Origin: Anniella stebbinsi
Taxonomy: Eukaryota > Chordata > Lepidosauria > Squamata > Anniellidae
DNA length: 64,000 bases
Direction of reading: 5' to 3'
NCBI GenBank assembly: GCA_029215795.1
Contig: JARDYH010000003.1
Span: 11,992,001 to 12,056,000 of the forward strand
A model generated the notes under the pieces. It was given only the letters and a program-made list of their open reading frames with translations. It ran no database searches and was not told the DNA's origin. Positions 54,210 to 64,000 of the stretch are shown piece after piece. The position numbers and the translations under genes were made by a program. The number at the start of each line of letters is the position of its first letter. The stretch's first letter is position 1.

Positions 54210-54790
54210 TGTCATGACTAGGCCTGTTCCCCTTAGGCCTGAAGAAAGCGTTTCAGACGATCAATCAGAATCAGATTCTGAGGCAGAAGAGACTGCGCCA
54301 GAAACATACCGGCTTACATGGGGAGTGGGAGAGGTGACTCTCACAGGCTCTTCACCAGCTGGGAATGAACTTTCGCCAGACCTTATCTCTGAAAGTGTAA
54401 GCAACCCACAAGCTCTGGGAATTGAGAATTCTTCCAAGGAGGAGGAGGAGGGCACTGAAAGGCTAGCTGATCTTACAGTACACCACAGATTAAAATGAGT
54501 GGAGCTAAAGGAAGGTGAGAGAAGGTCGGCCCGGCTAGCTTCTCGCCAAAGGCTTCTTCGGAACCAGCCTCCTTGAAGTTAAAGCGTACTGGGAAAAGGC
54601 TTTTTATTTTTTCTTGAAAAAACAATTGTCTCGCTTAGTTTGCATGATTTTGTCTAGAGAGAAGTTCCTAGAAGTTAAGAGTCCCTTCAGGTGGGAAGAA
54701 ATATTTATTGCCTGAATAAAGCTTTGTGGATTCCGTGGCAGACCTTGTTATTGTCTCCCAATAAAGCGAGAGGTTTTGAGAAACATGACA
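54210..54790 (+). mobile_element. solo LTR (581 bp)
   Basis: Begins TGTCATGACT and ends AACATGACA, so the tips form a perfect 7-bp inverted repeat (TGTCATG / CATGACA) with TG...CA. Flanks tactg (54205-54209) and cactg (54791-54795) differ at one base, fitting a 5-bp TSD. AATAAA polyadenylation signals occur at about 54716 and 54761. No internal gag-pol region is present, as after LTR-LTR recombination. A 94-codon acidic frame at 54214 lies within the LTR and is not assigned a function. Superfamily (Gypsy or ERV) is not decided. Confidence 0.75.
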
Positions 54791-54984
54791 CACTGGCTAG
54801 CATAACCAGAAACTCACCATAACTACCCCATCTGGAATGGCACAAGGCAGCAGAGCTTGTGGAAGGGAGCTCTGTTGACTTGTCTCATTGCGGAAGTGGT
54901 AATTTTGGCTAGCTTCCTGTGTTGTGCTAGCAATTGCGAGCTTCCCGTTGTGCTAGTGATTGTTCCCACTAGAGTAATAAATTT

Positions 54985-55200
54985 AAGGCTGGCAAATTGC
55001 TCACGTTGGATATTGTCCCTTAACTGCTTGATTTTGTCTATTCTATTTTATTTTGTTGTCTTCTTTGTTTTGATTGGGGCGATGTGTTTTTATTGCATGC
55101 TGTATGGTGTTAATTATATATGTGTACACTGCCCAGGTGTACACAAGGGTGGCAGGTGGTTTTCAAATGTTTTACTAAAGGAAATAAAATAAATGAATGA
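54985..55200 (+). mobile_element. L2-like LINE 3' UTR and tail
   Basis: A T-rich UTR, then 'tgtacactgcccaggtgtac', ending in AAATAAATGAATGAATG. Confidence 0.5.
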
Positions 55201-55264
55201 ATGTAATAAGTAATATTCTAATCAATAATAATATGGAAATGTAAAAAAAAGTAATGTTAGGTTT

Positions 55265-55442
55265 GGCTGACAGCTCAAAATTTTGTTTTAGATGGTTGTT
55301 GTCTTTGTGTATACTGTGTGGTTTGATTTTTTTTTATGGTTTTAAATTTTGTGTATAGTTTTTAATGTTATAATCTTTTGTAAACCACCTAGAGAAATTT
55401 GGCTATGAGGTGGTATAGAAAAGTAATAAATAATAAAATAAT
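55265..55442 (+). mobile_element. L2-like LINE 3' tail
   Basis: 'gtaaaccacctagagaaatt' and 'tatgaggtggtatagaaaag' followed by an AATAAATAATAAAATAATAA tail. Confidence 0.65.
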
Positions 55443-57331
55443 AAATGAGGAGAAAGATCCCTGCTGGCGACCCCAGAGATGGACAAATAGTTAAGGCAGC
55501 TTTTTATGCTGTAAGGGAAGGGTGCAGTACCTCTTGATGAGGGGCAAAAAGGGCCCTTCAGGATTCTCCAGATAGACACACCCCTCCCCTGGCCCCTCCC
55601 CCTGGCCCCTCCCCCTTTCCCCCAACCACCAATCATTCAATGGTTTCTCAACTGTTGTAAAATTCCTCCACCCTTGTAAAATGTTGCACTGCTTCTCCTT
55701 AATGTTCAGTTCCTGCTAGGAAGTACTTTTGGCTACAATATGCTTTTTTAAATTATTATTTTGGGCTCCACCCCTTTTGCCTTCAGCCCCTCCCCCCGAG
55801 TGCCTCTCTGAAAAGGAAATTCAAAATCTTTCTCCTAATGATTTAAAGGAATGAATTACAGAGATGATGTTCATGTGTACTAAATTACAACTATGTGGTG
55901 GCAGCGTTATCTCCTCTTTAAATCATTCTAGTCTGCATCGCCGTGGTATATATATATATTTTTACCCCAATTACCCAGCATAAACAAATGAAAAGGAAGT
56001 GTGTGGATTCGGTATGATTCATTCAAAACAGAAGGCACGGAACGTTCGTATCAGTGCATTCCAAGACCTGCTAGCGTAGCGCAACTAAATTCAGCAGCGC
56101 TGTGATACTGATTTGATTAAAAAATGGTTTAAGACTTGTAAATGTCACTGGAACTTAGCAAAATAAACGTTATTAAATCCTCCTGGTGATGGGGAAAACT
56201 AACAAAGGGATTTGCAGCGGTTTCTGTAATTAATTGCTCTGTCATGATTTATATTAACTTACAGTATGACTCCATTAGTGCGGACCTGTCATCTCTACTC
56301 AAGAAACCACGAAGTAATCACTACCACATTAAAGAATAAATTAGTTTTTGGCTGGGAGCCTAGTTGTGGAATGTTTCATTTGTGTCTGCCCTAGACATAT
56401 GTACCTAATAAAAGTTGGGAAGAATGAGTTAAGGCACATATACATCAGCGGCCGTCCACCATATTTTAGGGACAATATGATCTGCATTGTTCATTAGGGC
56501 TAATGAATCACTTGATGCCAATTGCATTGCCTCATCCCCCCCCTCCCTGTTTTTTTGGTCAATGCCTTTAGGTGATCCACGAAGCAAAAGACAGATGAAA
56601 TAAGGAACCTCCAGCCCCTGGAGATTTCTCTCTCCTCCCTTTTGTGTTTTGTGGCCCGTGGTTGTAGTAATAACTTCATCTGGTTTAAGTTAACACTTCA
56701 TTACCCTGGGCTTGGATAAATTACCCTCTTGCTCCCTTTTCCACTTGCAGACACGTGGGGGAAGTCAAAGTCTTAGATGCAACTTATGGTCGATTATAAG
56801 ATTTGTAAGGTTCTATCAAGGCATCCATGGCTTTGATAGTCTGGAGATATTTAGGTGCTTTGGACTCAGCGATTTCTTTTATTTGAGTGCTCCAATGCTT
56901 ACACTAACATATCCACATAGGCTCCTACAACCTCCAGAGTTCAGGTGTTAAGGCTTTAAATATTGTTCATTTCCCTCTTGGTCCAGGATAATTTTTGGCA
57001 AGCATAGAAGAGGCTGCCTTGGATATATATGGAACTGCTAGAATTAGACTGCAAGGCTGCTGTTACCCCAAAATCCCCCAGCTGTATTCATCTACCTCTC
57101 CTCATAATGGAGAGAAATGCGTGATATAAATTTATCACTGGGATTGGCAGAAACTGTCCATCTTGGTTTCTCTCACTTTCTCATGTTTCCAATCTCAATT
57201 TCAGTTAATCTCAAAGGTGAGAAGTTAGCATGCAAATTGGTAAGTATTTTTGTGCTTCTTTCTCCGAATGCATGCGTTCTTGTCTCTACCCTATGGCTAG
57301 TTATCACTCCAGCATTGTGATAGCTTCCAAA
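55443..57331. other. repeat-poor 1.9 kb, likely to hold conserved non-coding elements
   Basis: Apart from a 'ccctcccc' patch near 55580, no repeat is recognised. 55830-56420 is AT-rich but complex, with TAAT-core and other homeodomain-like words ('gtaattaattgctctgtcat', 'gatttgattaaaaaatgg', 'aaataaacgttattaaatcc'). That is the texture of vertebrate developmental enhancers. No coding frame of note. Confidence 0.35.
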
Positions 57332-57397
57332 TCATGTGAGGTACTGGTTCCCCTCTATTCGGCACTGGTTAGGCCTCATCTTGAGTATTGCATCCAT

Positions 57398-57717
57398 TAG
57401 GGTGACCAGATAAAATCCAGGTCAGGGCTCATATAACTTTAACAGTTGTAGAGAAAAGGGAATTTCAGCCAGAGTCATTTGTATGCAATGAGTTCCTGGT
57501 GAAATTCCCTCTTCATCACAACAGTTAAAGGTGCAGGCGCTATACTAGAGTGACCATATACAAAAGAAGGCAGAGCCCCTGCAACTTTAACTGTTGTGAT
57601 GAAGAGGGAATTTCACCAGGAACTCATTGCATACAAATGACACTGGCTGAAATTCCCTTTTGTCTACAACTGTTAAAGTTACATGAGCCCTGACCTGGAT
57701 TTTATCTGGTCACCCTA
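57398..57717. mobile_element. hAT-like MITE A4 (320 bp)
   Basis: TAGGGTGACCAGATAAAATC ... CTGGTCACCCTA, flanked by gcatccat (57390-57397) and gcgtccag (57718-57725), 6 of 8 matching. Same palindromic plan as A1. Confidence 0.9.
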
Positions 57718-58082
57718 GCGTCCAGTTCTGGGCACCACACGTCAAGAAGGATGCAGACAATCTGGAGCGTGTTCAGAGGAGGGCAACAAGGGTGACCAGG
57801 GGTCTGGAAACAAAGCCCTAAGAGGAGGGACTGAAAGAACTGGGCATGTTTAGCCTGGAGAAGAGAAGACTGAGGGGAGACATGATAGTGCTTGAAAGGT
57901 TGTCACACAGAGGAGGGCCAGGATCTCTTCTTGATCACCTCAAAGTGCAGGACACGGAATAATGGGCTCAAGTTACAGGAAGCCAGATTCTGGCTGGACA
58001 TCAGAAAAAACTTCCTGATTGTTAGAGCAGTATGACAATGGAACCAATGACCTAGAGAGGTCGTAGGCTCTCTCACGCTAGA

Positions 58083-58402
58083 TAGGGTGACCAGATAAAA
58101 TCCAGGTCAGGGCTCATATAACTTTAACAGTTGTAGAGAAAAGGGAATTTCAGCCAGAGTCATTTGTATGCAATGAGTTCCTGGTGAAATTCCCTCTTCA
58201 TGACAACAGTTAAAGGTGAATGCACTATACTAGAGTGACCATATACAAAAGAAGGCAGGGCCCCTGCACCTTTAACTGTTGTGATGAAGAGGGAATTTCA
58301 CCAGGAGCTAATTGGATACAAATGACACTGGCTGAAATTCCCTTTTCTCTACAACTGTTAAAGTTACATGAGCCCTGACCTGGATTTTATCTGGTCACCC
58401 TA
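58083..58402. mobile_element. hAT-like MITE A5 (320 bp)
   Basis: Same tips as A4, with the exact 8-bp TSD acgctaga at 58075-58082 and 58403-58410. Inserted in the same CR1 366 bases downstream of A4. Confidence 0.93.
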
Positions 58403-58763
58403 ACGCTAGAGGCCTTCAAGAGGCAGCCGGACAGCCATATTTCAGGTATGCTTTAAGTTGGATTCCTGCATTGAGCAGGGGGTTGGACTCGATGGTCTGA
58501 TAGGCCCCTTTCAACTCTATTATTCTACGATTCTATGATTTCTCTGCTCCAACTCCACATTATTGGGTAGTGCTGGAGGAGTGGGAAGCAGAAGGTAAAT
58601 GTATAACAGTGATGCCACTTCACGGGTTTCCTCCATTACGTATTGTGAGAATGGGTGGGACAACCTGGCACAGACCTATTTACAGTGGCACCCCATCAAT
58701 TTGCATCCCATCTAGTTCTGGGCTGAGTTGGAAGACTGGTCCATCCAGACCAGCCGTCTACTT

Positions 58764-58897
58764 CACGGGTGGGCAACTTGTACCCTATATATGTTTTGGT
58801 GTACAACTCCCTTCAGCCCTACCCAACATCCCCAATGATAAGGCTGATGGGAGTTGTATGCCAAAACATCTGGAGGGCCACAAGTTGCCCACTTGTG
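58764..58897. mobile_element. hAT-like MITE, 'gggtgggcaacttg' type (134 bp)
   Basis: Left CACGGGTGGGCAACTTG and, on the complement of the right end, CACAAGTGGGCAACTTG are clear TIRs. The core has facing 'tggtgtacaactcccttca' and 'tgatgggagttgtatgcca'. Flanks gtctactt / atctattg match at 5 of 8. Confidence 0.6.
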
Positions 58898-59103
58898 ATC
58901 TATTGTGACTGATGAAGAGTCTTGGTCCATGATCTTGGACATCTCAGAGCCAGATAGTCTTTGACTCTGATGTCTGGGGTATTTGACCTGGAGTCGAGTG
59001 GGACTGCACAGAGTTATAGTTGCAATGGACTTCACAAATGAAAAATGCACACAAAATAAATGCAATAGGAGGAAATGTTCACAACAAAGGATATATGGCT
59101 TCA

Positions 59104-59158
59104 TAGAATCATAGAATAGTAGAGTTAGAAAGGGCCTATAAGGCCATTGAGTCCAACC
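59104..59158 (-). mobile_element. CR1 LINE 3' tip
   Basis: 'atagaatcatagaatagtag' to 'ggccattgagtccaacc', the last ~55 bases of a minus-strand CR1. Confidence 0.8.
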
Positions 59159-59164
59159 ATTGAT

Positions 59165-59300
59165 TAATGTTTTAATTTGTTTTTAGGTGTGTATATTTAT
59201 TGATTTATACTCTTTGTATGATTTTGTCTGTACACTGCCCTGGGATCCCAGTGATATAGGGTGGGAGACAAATGTTTTAATGAATAAATAAATAAAATAT
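59165..59300 (+). mobile_element. L2-like LINE 3' end
   Basis: 'ctgtacactgccctgggatc', 'gatatagggtgggagacaaa' and an ATGAATAAATAAATAAA tail. Same subfamily as 29574-29770. Confidence 0.6.
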
Positions 59301-60240
59301 AGAAATGCACACATCAGTATGAATATTCAGGCAAAGTTGCACATAAATGCATTATATTGCGGAAACCGCTTGGAAAAACAGTATATATTCGGACAAGACC
59401 CTACAAAAATGCACATATTTTGAGAAAATATGTACGAAGTTTTAGGCAGACTTTAAAAAATGTCACAAACTGATCAAGAAATGGGACAGAATTAACTTAA
59501 CGTTGGAAAAGTGAGAAACTGAGCAGAGTTTAATTCGACAGATTCATACATCCCTAGTAAAGGGGTGAAAGCAAAGCATCCAAAAATGGATTGCATTTAT
59601 CGTGTGCCCAGCTGAAGACAAAAGGAAACGGCATCTTGGGATGGATGCACATAAGCGACATGTGCAGCAGTTTGGGCCAGGTTGTCTCTGTAGTGCAGTG
59701 TCCCATTGCCAGCACCGACATGCGTAAATGGGCTTCCAATTTATACAACATTGTATCTGAGGGGTTTTGTGTTTGGTTTTTTTAAGCCAGCTAGTGCGTG
59801 TCAGTCAACTCTTGAGCAGAGGAATTTGATTGCTCATTGCACTGTAAACTGATAATTGCTTGCATAAATATGTCATCCTGCTTAATAGAAGTCTCATGCC
59901 GCATATGCAAATGATCAAGTGAACAGAGATGGATCATTTTCGAAGTCACAACCCAGCCCAATGTATGGTTACCCAGAGGTAAGTCCCATTGAATTCAATG
60001 GGATTTCCTCCCAAGTATGCCTAGGGTTGCAGCCTAAAGGTCAAACTACATGTTACATAAGCAGTCTTTAAAATGGAACAAAACTAACACACAAAACAGA
60101 GAGCGCATTTTCTTTATTTCACAAAATGCAGAGGGTATCGTTAACCCTTTCCTCTGGAAATCCCAGGCAGTATCCAAATGTGTCATTCAATTAGCATAAC
60201 CAGCAGAAACTACATCCTGAACTATGCACAAGAGAAGAAT
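59301..60240. other. no gene; possible enhancer-like DNA and a short fold-back repeat
   Basis: 59810-59935 contains a consensus-like octamer ATATGCAAATGATC and TAAT-type words. 59945-60040 carries the 'aagtcccattgaattcaatg' repeat related to 3535-3650. Confidence 0.35.
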
Positions 60241-60294
60241 CCAGCTAAAGTTATTTTTGCTCAAGTGTGGTCGCACAAGCAGTTTTGCATTTTG

Positions 60295-60415
60295 CTTGTG
60301 CAACCGGTTGCGTAACCCATTGTTCAACCAGGTGCGTATAATTCTTGTGCAAACCGTTGTGTAACCCACTGTGCAACCAGTTGTGTGATGGCTTGCACAA
60401 CCACTTGTGCAATGG
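60295..60415. repeat. ~48-bp tandem units with GTGCAACC motifs
   Basis: Unit 1 (60295-60343) and unit 2 (60344-60391) share CTTGTGCAAACCGTTG-type starts, CGTAACCCA or TGTAACCCA, and a second GTGCAACCAGTTGTG-type block. A third, partial and partly inverted unit follows ('cttgcacaaccacttgtgca'). Confidence 0.65.
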
Positions 60416-61864
60416 AAACATTCAGCGGAGCTCTGTTAGCGCTATTGGAGTTTGTGGAATGTCACCATTGAATACTGCCCCAAAACCTCCGCTGTACAGG
60501 TTCTAAACTATGAAATTAGGTGAATTCGCATTAAAATACAAACGGAGCTGATTTCTCCCCCATCTCCATCCCAGCTCCCATAGATTCACCCATTTTTACC
60601 TCCACTGGAACGCACGCAGGTCAGTAACTCTGCAATGGGTGTGACCCCTCCACACCATCAGTGAACATGTGTATATGAATGTGAGAACAAGGCTTTAGAG
60701 GAGCAAGCTCAGTGCATGGGCCATCCATACCCCAAACCAATCGCTCTTAAGTGTTCTCCAGTTAATTTAACAAAGAGCTGGAATATCCGTCTTCCCCAGT
60801 CAGTGGTTTAGTGGAATGGGAAACGTTTTATCCAGAGGAGGAGCAGTGATGTAACGGATGGGCCCCCCTTGCTCTTGGCAAGTGAATGAGGTGATTTGTC
60901 ACACTAGCACTTTCTAAGGTAGCACCTCTTGGGCAAAATTGCCTAGATTTTAAATTAAATGCTGAAGGTTGCATTTCAGGTGGTTGATGATCTTTTGTTA
61001 AAGATCAATGTGTTTTGCAAGCTGAACCTCTGCAGTTAGAAGTAACCAATATGGAGACTCATGGTTCTTGGGAAATCTGGACATGGAGTTCAACCAAAAC
61101 GTTATTCATCTAAGATGATAGGGAATATTGCAAACTCGTCTGTAAGTTACTTGGAAGGGGACAGTGTTCCAGTTGGTTAATTCATGGGAATTTTGGCCAC
61201 AGCTAGCCTTACGGTCTCTATAGCCTACAACGCAGTTCCCTGTGGCTCCTCCCCCCCGCTGACTTCCACTGTTGCTGGGAGTTCACGTGCTTGCTCTCTT
61301 GCTCGTGCTGGTGGAATGGACCACAAAATGGGCCGAACAAACACTTTTGAAACTCTACATTGTACCTGCATTGTCTCTGCAAGAATATTTGTGAGTAAAA
61401 CTGTTTTCTTTTCTTCACTGAAGAAGGGTGGTCTCTTTTATCATTCTGAAATAGCCGATGTGCATGTGGGACTGGTAAATGCTCCATGTGTTTTGCCCTT
61501 TTGTTTTACCTCTGCCAATTGCTTTTCAAACAGGAAGCAACTTTACTAAGTAATCCTATCAAAGACAGGGGTGGAGAATCTTATTCCGGTAAAGGGCTGT
61601 TGACATACAAGGAAAGTCAATTGGAGCCACAGCTGATGGTGAGCAGACCAGATCAGATGATCTGCACTCTCTCTTTGTCTCTGCCTCTCTGGTAAACAGT
61701 TATACACACATACAGCTAGTAGAGGTGGTGGTAGTGAAAGGAATGGCTGGTTCTTTATTTTTCTGGCAAGTCCTCCATAGGCAAAAACAATCTCACCAGC
61801 ATATTATTTTTTAAAAAATCTGGACTGATGGTTATCTTTATTAAGTGCATGATTGTGATGGGGT
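60416..61864. other. no gene recognised
   Basis: A 121-codon frame at 61184-61549 shows no domain and no clear splice context. No clear repeat recognised. Confidence 0.35.
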
Positions 61865-61968
61865 GGTGCTTTAAGGTATGCTTTAAGGTAGATTCCTGCA
61901 TTGAGCAGGGGGTTGGACTCAATGGCCTTATAGGCCCCTTCCAACTCTACTATTCTATGATTCTATGA
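61865..61968 (+). mobile_element. CR1 LINE 3' tail
   Basis: 'attgagcagggggttggact', 'ccttataggccccttccaac', 'attctatgattctatga'. Confidence 0.88.
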
Positions 61969-62309
61969 GAGTGGCTTACAATTGCCATCCCAGTTGGCCT
62001 AGGTTGTAGTACACAAACATACTTATTGAAGCTTCACGCTCCGAATCAGCTAACAAGGATTATAAATAAATATGCATTTAGACTGAAAAAGTCCCACAGC
62101 TGGGAAATGTGGGGCTTTTTTTCTGCCTAAAAATACATAGGGTTACACTCTAACACTCTTTAATCACCCTATTGGGTTTACAGAGGGCTGCAGGTAAATT
62201 ACTTCCCCTTTGAATACATGTTTACGGACAAAGTAAGCATGGAACTAAGACTTATTTTGAATTGATTCATGTGGATAAATATACATGCATGTGTGCATGT
62301 ATATTTAGG

Positions 62310-62516
62310 TACACAGGAAGCTGCCTCATACCAGGTCAGTCTAGATTTGTCCGCCTAGCTCAGTATTCTATATCCTGACTGGCTGTGCCTGTCCAGGCTC
62401 TCAAACAGAGGTCTTTGTCATCACCGGATCCCTGACCCTTTTAAGTGGAGATACCAGGGATTGAACCTGGGACACTCTGCATGCAAAGTATCTGCTCTTC
62501 CACTGAGCTACTGATT
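62310..62516 (-). mobile_element. tRNA-SINE family 2, near full length
   Basis: The right end on the minus strand has A box TAGCTCAGTGG and B-box-like GGTTCAATCCC. The left end 'acacaggaagctgcctcata' is the LINE-like 3' tail. The most complete copy of this family here. Confidence 0.82.
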
Positions 62517-62539
62517 CCCTCCCCTGGGCACAAGCCTTT

Positions 62540-62840
62540 GAGTGTAAGCAAGGCTGGCCCTGTTCTTAGGCAAAGTGAAGCGGTCGCCTCAGGCAGCAGA
62601 TGCTGAGAGGTAGCAGTAAGGTGCTGGAAGAGAGCGAGAGCGAGAGAGCGGTGTGCCACATACCCTGCTCTGCACCCCTTAAGCTGCCTTTTGATGCAGT
62701 GGAGGAAACTGTCCAATCATTGAAGTTGAAAATGGATCCATTTGACCATCCAGATGGCTTTTGGTACATAAAATTGGAGGGGGCGCCATCTTGTTCTTTG
62801 CCTCCAGCAGCCAAGCGTCTTGTGCCGGCCCTGAGTGTAA
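62540..62840. repeat. dispersed repeat with 'ggccggc/gctggccctg' ends
   Basis: 'aaggctggccctgttcttag' at the left and 'cttgtgccggccctgagt' at the right, with 'cctcaggcagcagatgctga' inside. Fragments occur near 48470 and 27510. Probably a DNA-transposon derivative. Confidence 0.4.
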
Positions 62841-63196
62841 GAGCCCCATCACACCTCCTTTTTTATTGTTATGTACCCACAGTTTTGATATCCATTTCCC
62901 TTTTGCGATCGTAGCCATATTGGGGCTTCTCTTTTCACTTATGGGCTCTTATGGGTGGGTGGGAGGTTGTTCTTGGTGGCAGGAAGGGAAGGGGCAGGCA
63001 AGGAAAGGCGAAGAAGGGGGAATCCTGTGTGCTGGAGGAGGAGAACCGGCCTGCCCTCCCCTATCCTCATCAACAAACACACACTCCAACAAAGGAGAAA
63101 GCAAGAGGGGGGATATTCCTGACTTTCTCCATGCCAAAATACTTTGCAACAAGGGGTGAAAGGGGCGTGATGAGAGCAGGACAGGGACAGTGGTTC

Positions 63197-63540
63197 CCTC
63201 TACAAGGATTCGCTTTTGCGCCCGGTTTGGCGATTATGCGCATTATCGCAGACGCGCATTTACTCCTAATCCCTCTGCACGGGAGGCGGCGAGAGGCGGC
63301 GAAGCGCATTAATAGATGTCCAAAAAGCACTTTACAAGAAGTTAATGCGCATAATCGCTTGTTCACATGGGGAAATGCGCTTTAACGGCCGGAGCAAAAT
63401 AAAACTTGCGATTTAACGCGCATTCGATAATGCGCATAATCGGAGAGATAACACGCCTCTACGCCCGTTTTGCGCTCCGTTCTTGTAGAGGTAAAATTTA
63501 TAATGAGCCTTCAAAGAGCATTAAACCTCTCTTGTAGAGG
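63197..63540. mobile_element. CpG-rich candidate TIR element
   Basis: Begins CCTCTACAAGGATTCGC. CTTGTAGAGG, the complement of the first ten bases, occurs at 63482-63491 and again at 63531-63540. The interior is dense in CpG and GCGC and repeats the word ATGCGCATAATCG or its complement at 63230-63249, 63343-63358 and 63426-63442. No open frame of note and no TSD found. Confidence 0.5.
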
Positions 63541-63606
63541 CACCCTGTGTCATGCGAGTAGCTTGCGGCAAAAACACATACAAGGCAGGGCGAGTGTGCA
63601 GTAAAT

Positions 63607-64000
63607 CGTTTGGGTCCAAGTTACCTGTGGGATCGCCTTCCCCCACACAATCCGCCCTGCACACTCAGGTCCTCTGGGATGAATTTACTACAGTCAACAA
63701 AAACTAGGCTGGGAACCATTACCCAGAGGACCTTCTCTTCTGCCGCTCCCAGACTGTGGAATGGCCTGCCGGGAGAGATTCGCCTACTTAACAGTCTTCC
63801 AGAATTTAAGAACGCTATAAAGACTGATCTCTTCTGGCAGGCCTACCCTGTTGATTTTTAGGAGTTTTATTGGTATTTTAACAATGTAGTAGTTTTTATA
63901 TGTTTTAATCAGTTTTATATATTTTATATCATGTGTTTTTAATGTTGTTCCCTGCCTCAATCCGGAGGGAGAGGCTGGTAAGAAATAAATAAATATATTA
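63607..64000 (+). mobile_element. L2-like LINE 3' region, at the window edge
   Basis: Same subfamily as 7298-8130 and 34042-37600: RT C-terminus, short UTR, 'ttccctgcctcaatccggag' and a start of the AATAAATAAA tail at the window edge. Confidence 0.85.
63610..63861 (+). pseudogene. L2-like RT C-terminus, 83 codons
   Basis: Open from GPSYLWDRLPPHNPP through SAAPRLWNGLPGEI to FWQAYPVDF. Upstream parts are absent at 63607. Confidence 0.82.

Larger units (their letters stand above)
57332..58545 (+). mobile_element. CR1 LINE 3' region carrying two MITE insertions
   Basis: The CR1 reads 'gtgaggtactggttcccctc', then (after A4) 'ccagttctgggcaccacacg', 'gagcgtgttcagaggagggc', 'aataatgggctcaagttaca', then (after A5) 'gaggccttcaagaggcagcc' and the end 'ctattattctacgattctat'. 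About 575 CR1 bases remain after removing the insertions. Confidence 0.9.

Noticed and set aside
1..64000. CRISPR array, bacterial operons, phage or integron features
   Set aside because: No regularly spaced direct repeats with unique spacers and no prokaryotic gene organisation; the repeat content is that of a squamate nuclear genome.

Overview
The window looks like nuclear DNA from a squamate reptile (lizard or snake). The evidence is its repeat set: many 5'-truncated L2-like LINEs ending in ATAAATAA- or AAT-type tails, CR1 LINEs ending in an ATTCTATGA-type tail, two tRNA-derived SINE families, and several hAT-like non-autonomous DNA transposons. Long microsatellites such as (GA)n, (TA)n and (CCT)n are also frequent. 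I find no convincing host gene, no tRNA or rRNA gene, and no operon-like organisation. The stretch reads as a gene desert or the inside of a very large intron. No species is assigned.

Layout. 1-9 kb: L2 fragments, fold-back repeats and (GA)n/(CT)n microsatellites. 9-16 kb: a CR1 carrying a hAT-like MITE, a complete tRNA-SINE, and an L2 copy with a readable reverse-transcriptase C-terminus. 16-30 kb: L2, SINE and CR1 fragments, two copies of a 320-bp hAT-like MITE (family A), and a GC-rich dispersed repeat. 30.4-33.6 kb: a 3.1-kb hAT-like element with a perfect 8-bp target-site duplication (TSD), containing an exon-like segment and other captured pieces. 34.0-37.6 kb: the most complete LINE, an L2-like element with endonuclease and reverse-transcriptase domains and three tandem ~126-bp units at its 5' end. 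39.6-41 kb: a nest of MITEs. 41.5-52 kb: L2, CR1 and fold-back elements. 52-55 kb: LTR-like sequence, including one solo LTR with TG...CA ends. 55.8-57 kb: repeat-poor AT-rich DNA that could hold conserved non-coding elements. 57.3-58.5 kb: a CR1 carrying two independent family-A insertions. 60-64 kb: an unusual motif repeat, a CpG-rich TIR-like segment and an L2 cut by the window edge.

The coherent biology is transposon biology. The hAT-like families share the ends TAGGGTGACC...GGTCACCCTA and 8-bp TSDs, so they were probably moved by one hAT transposase, which is not encoded here. L2 and CR1 supply the only recognisable coding remnants. The most notable item is the 3.1-kb element, which shares its termini with the short MITEs and carries a possible captured host exon.
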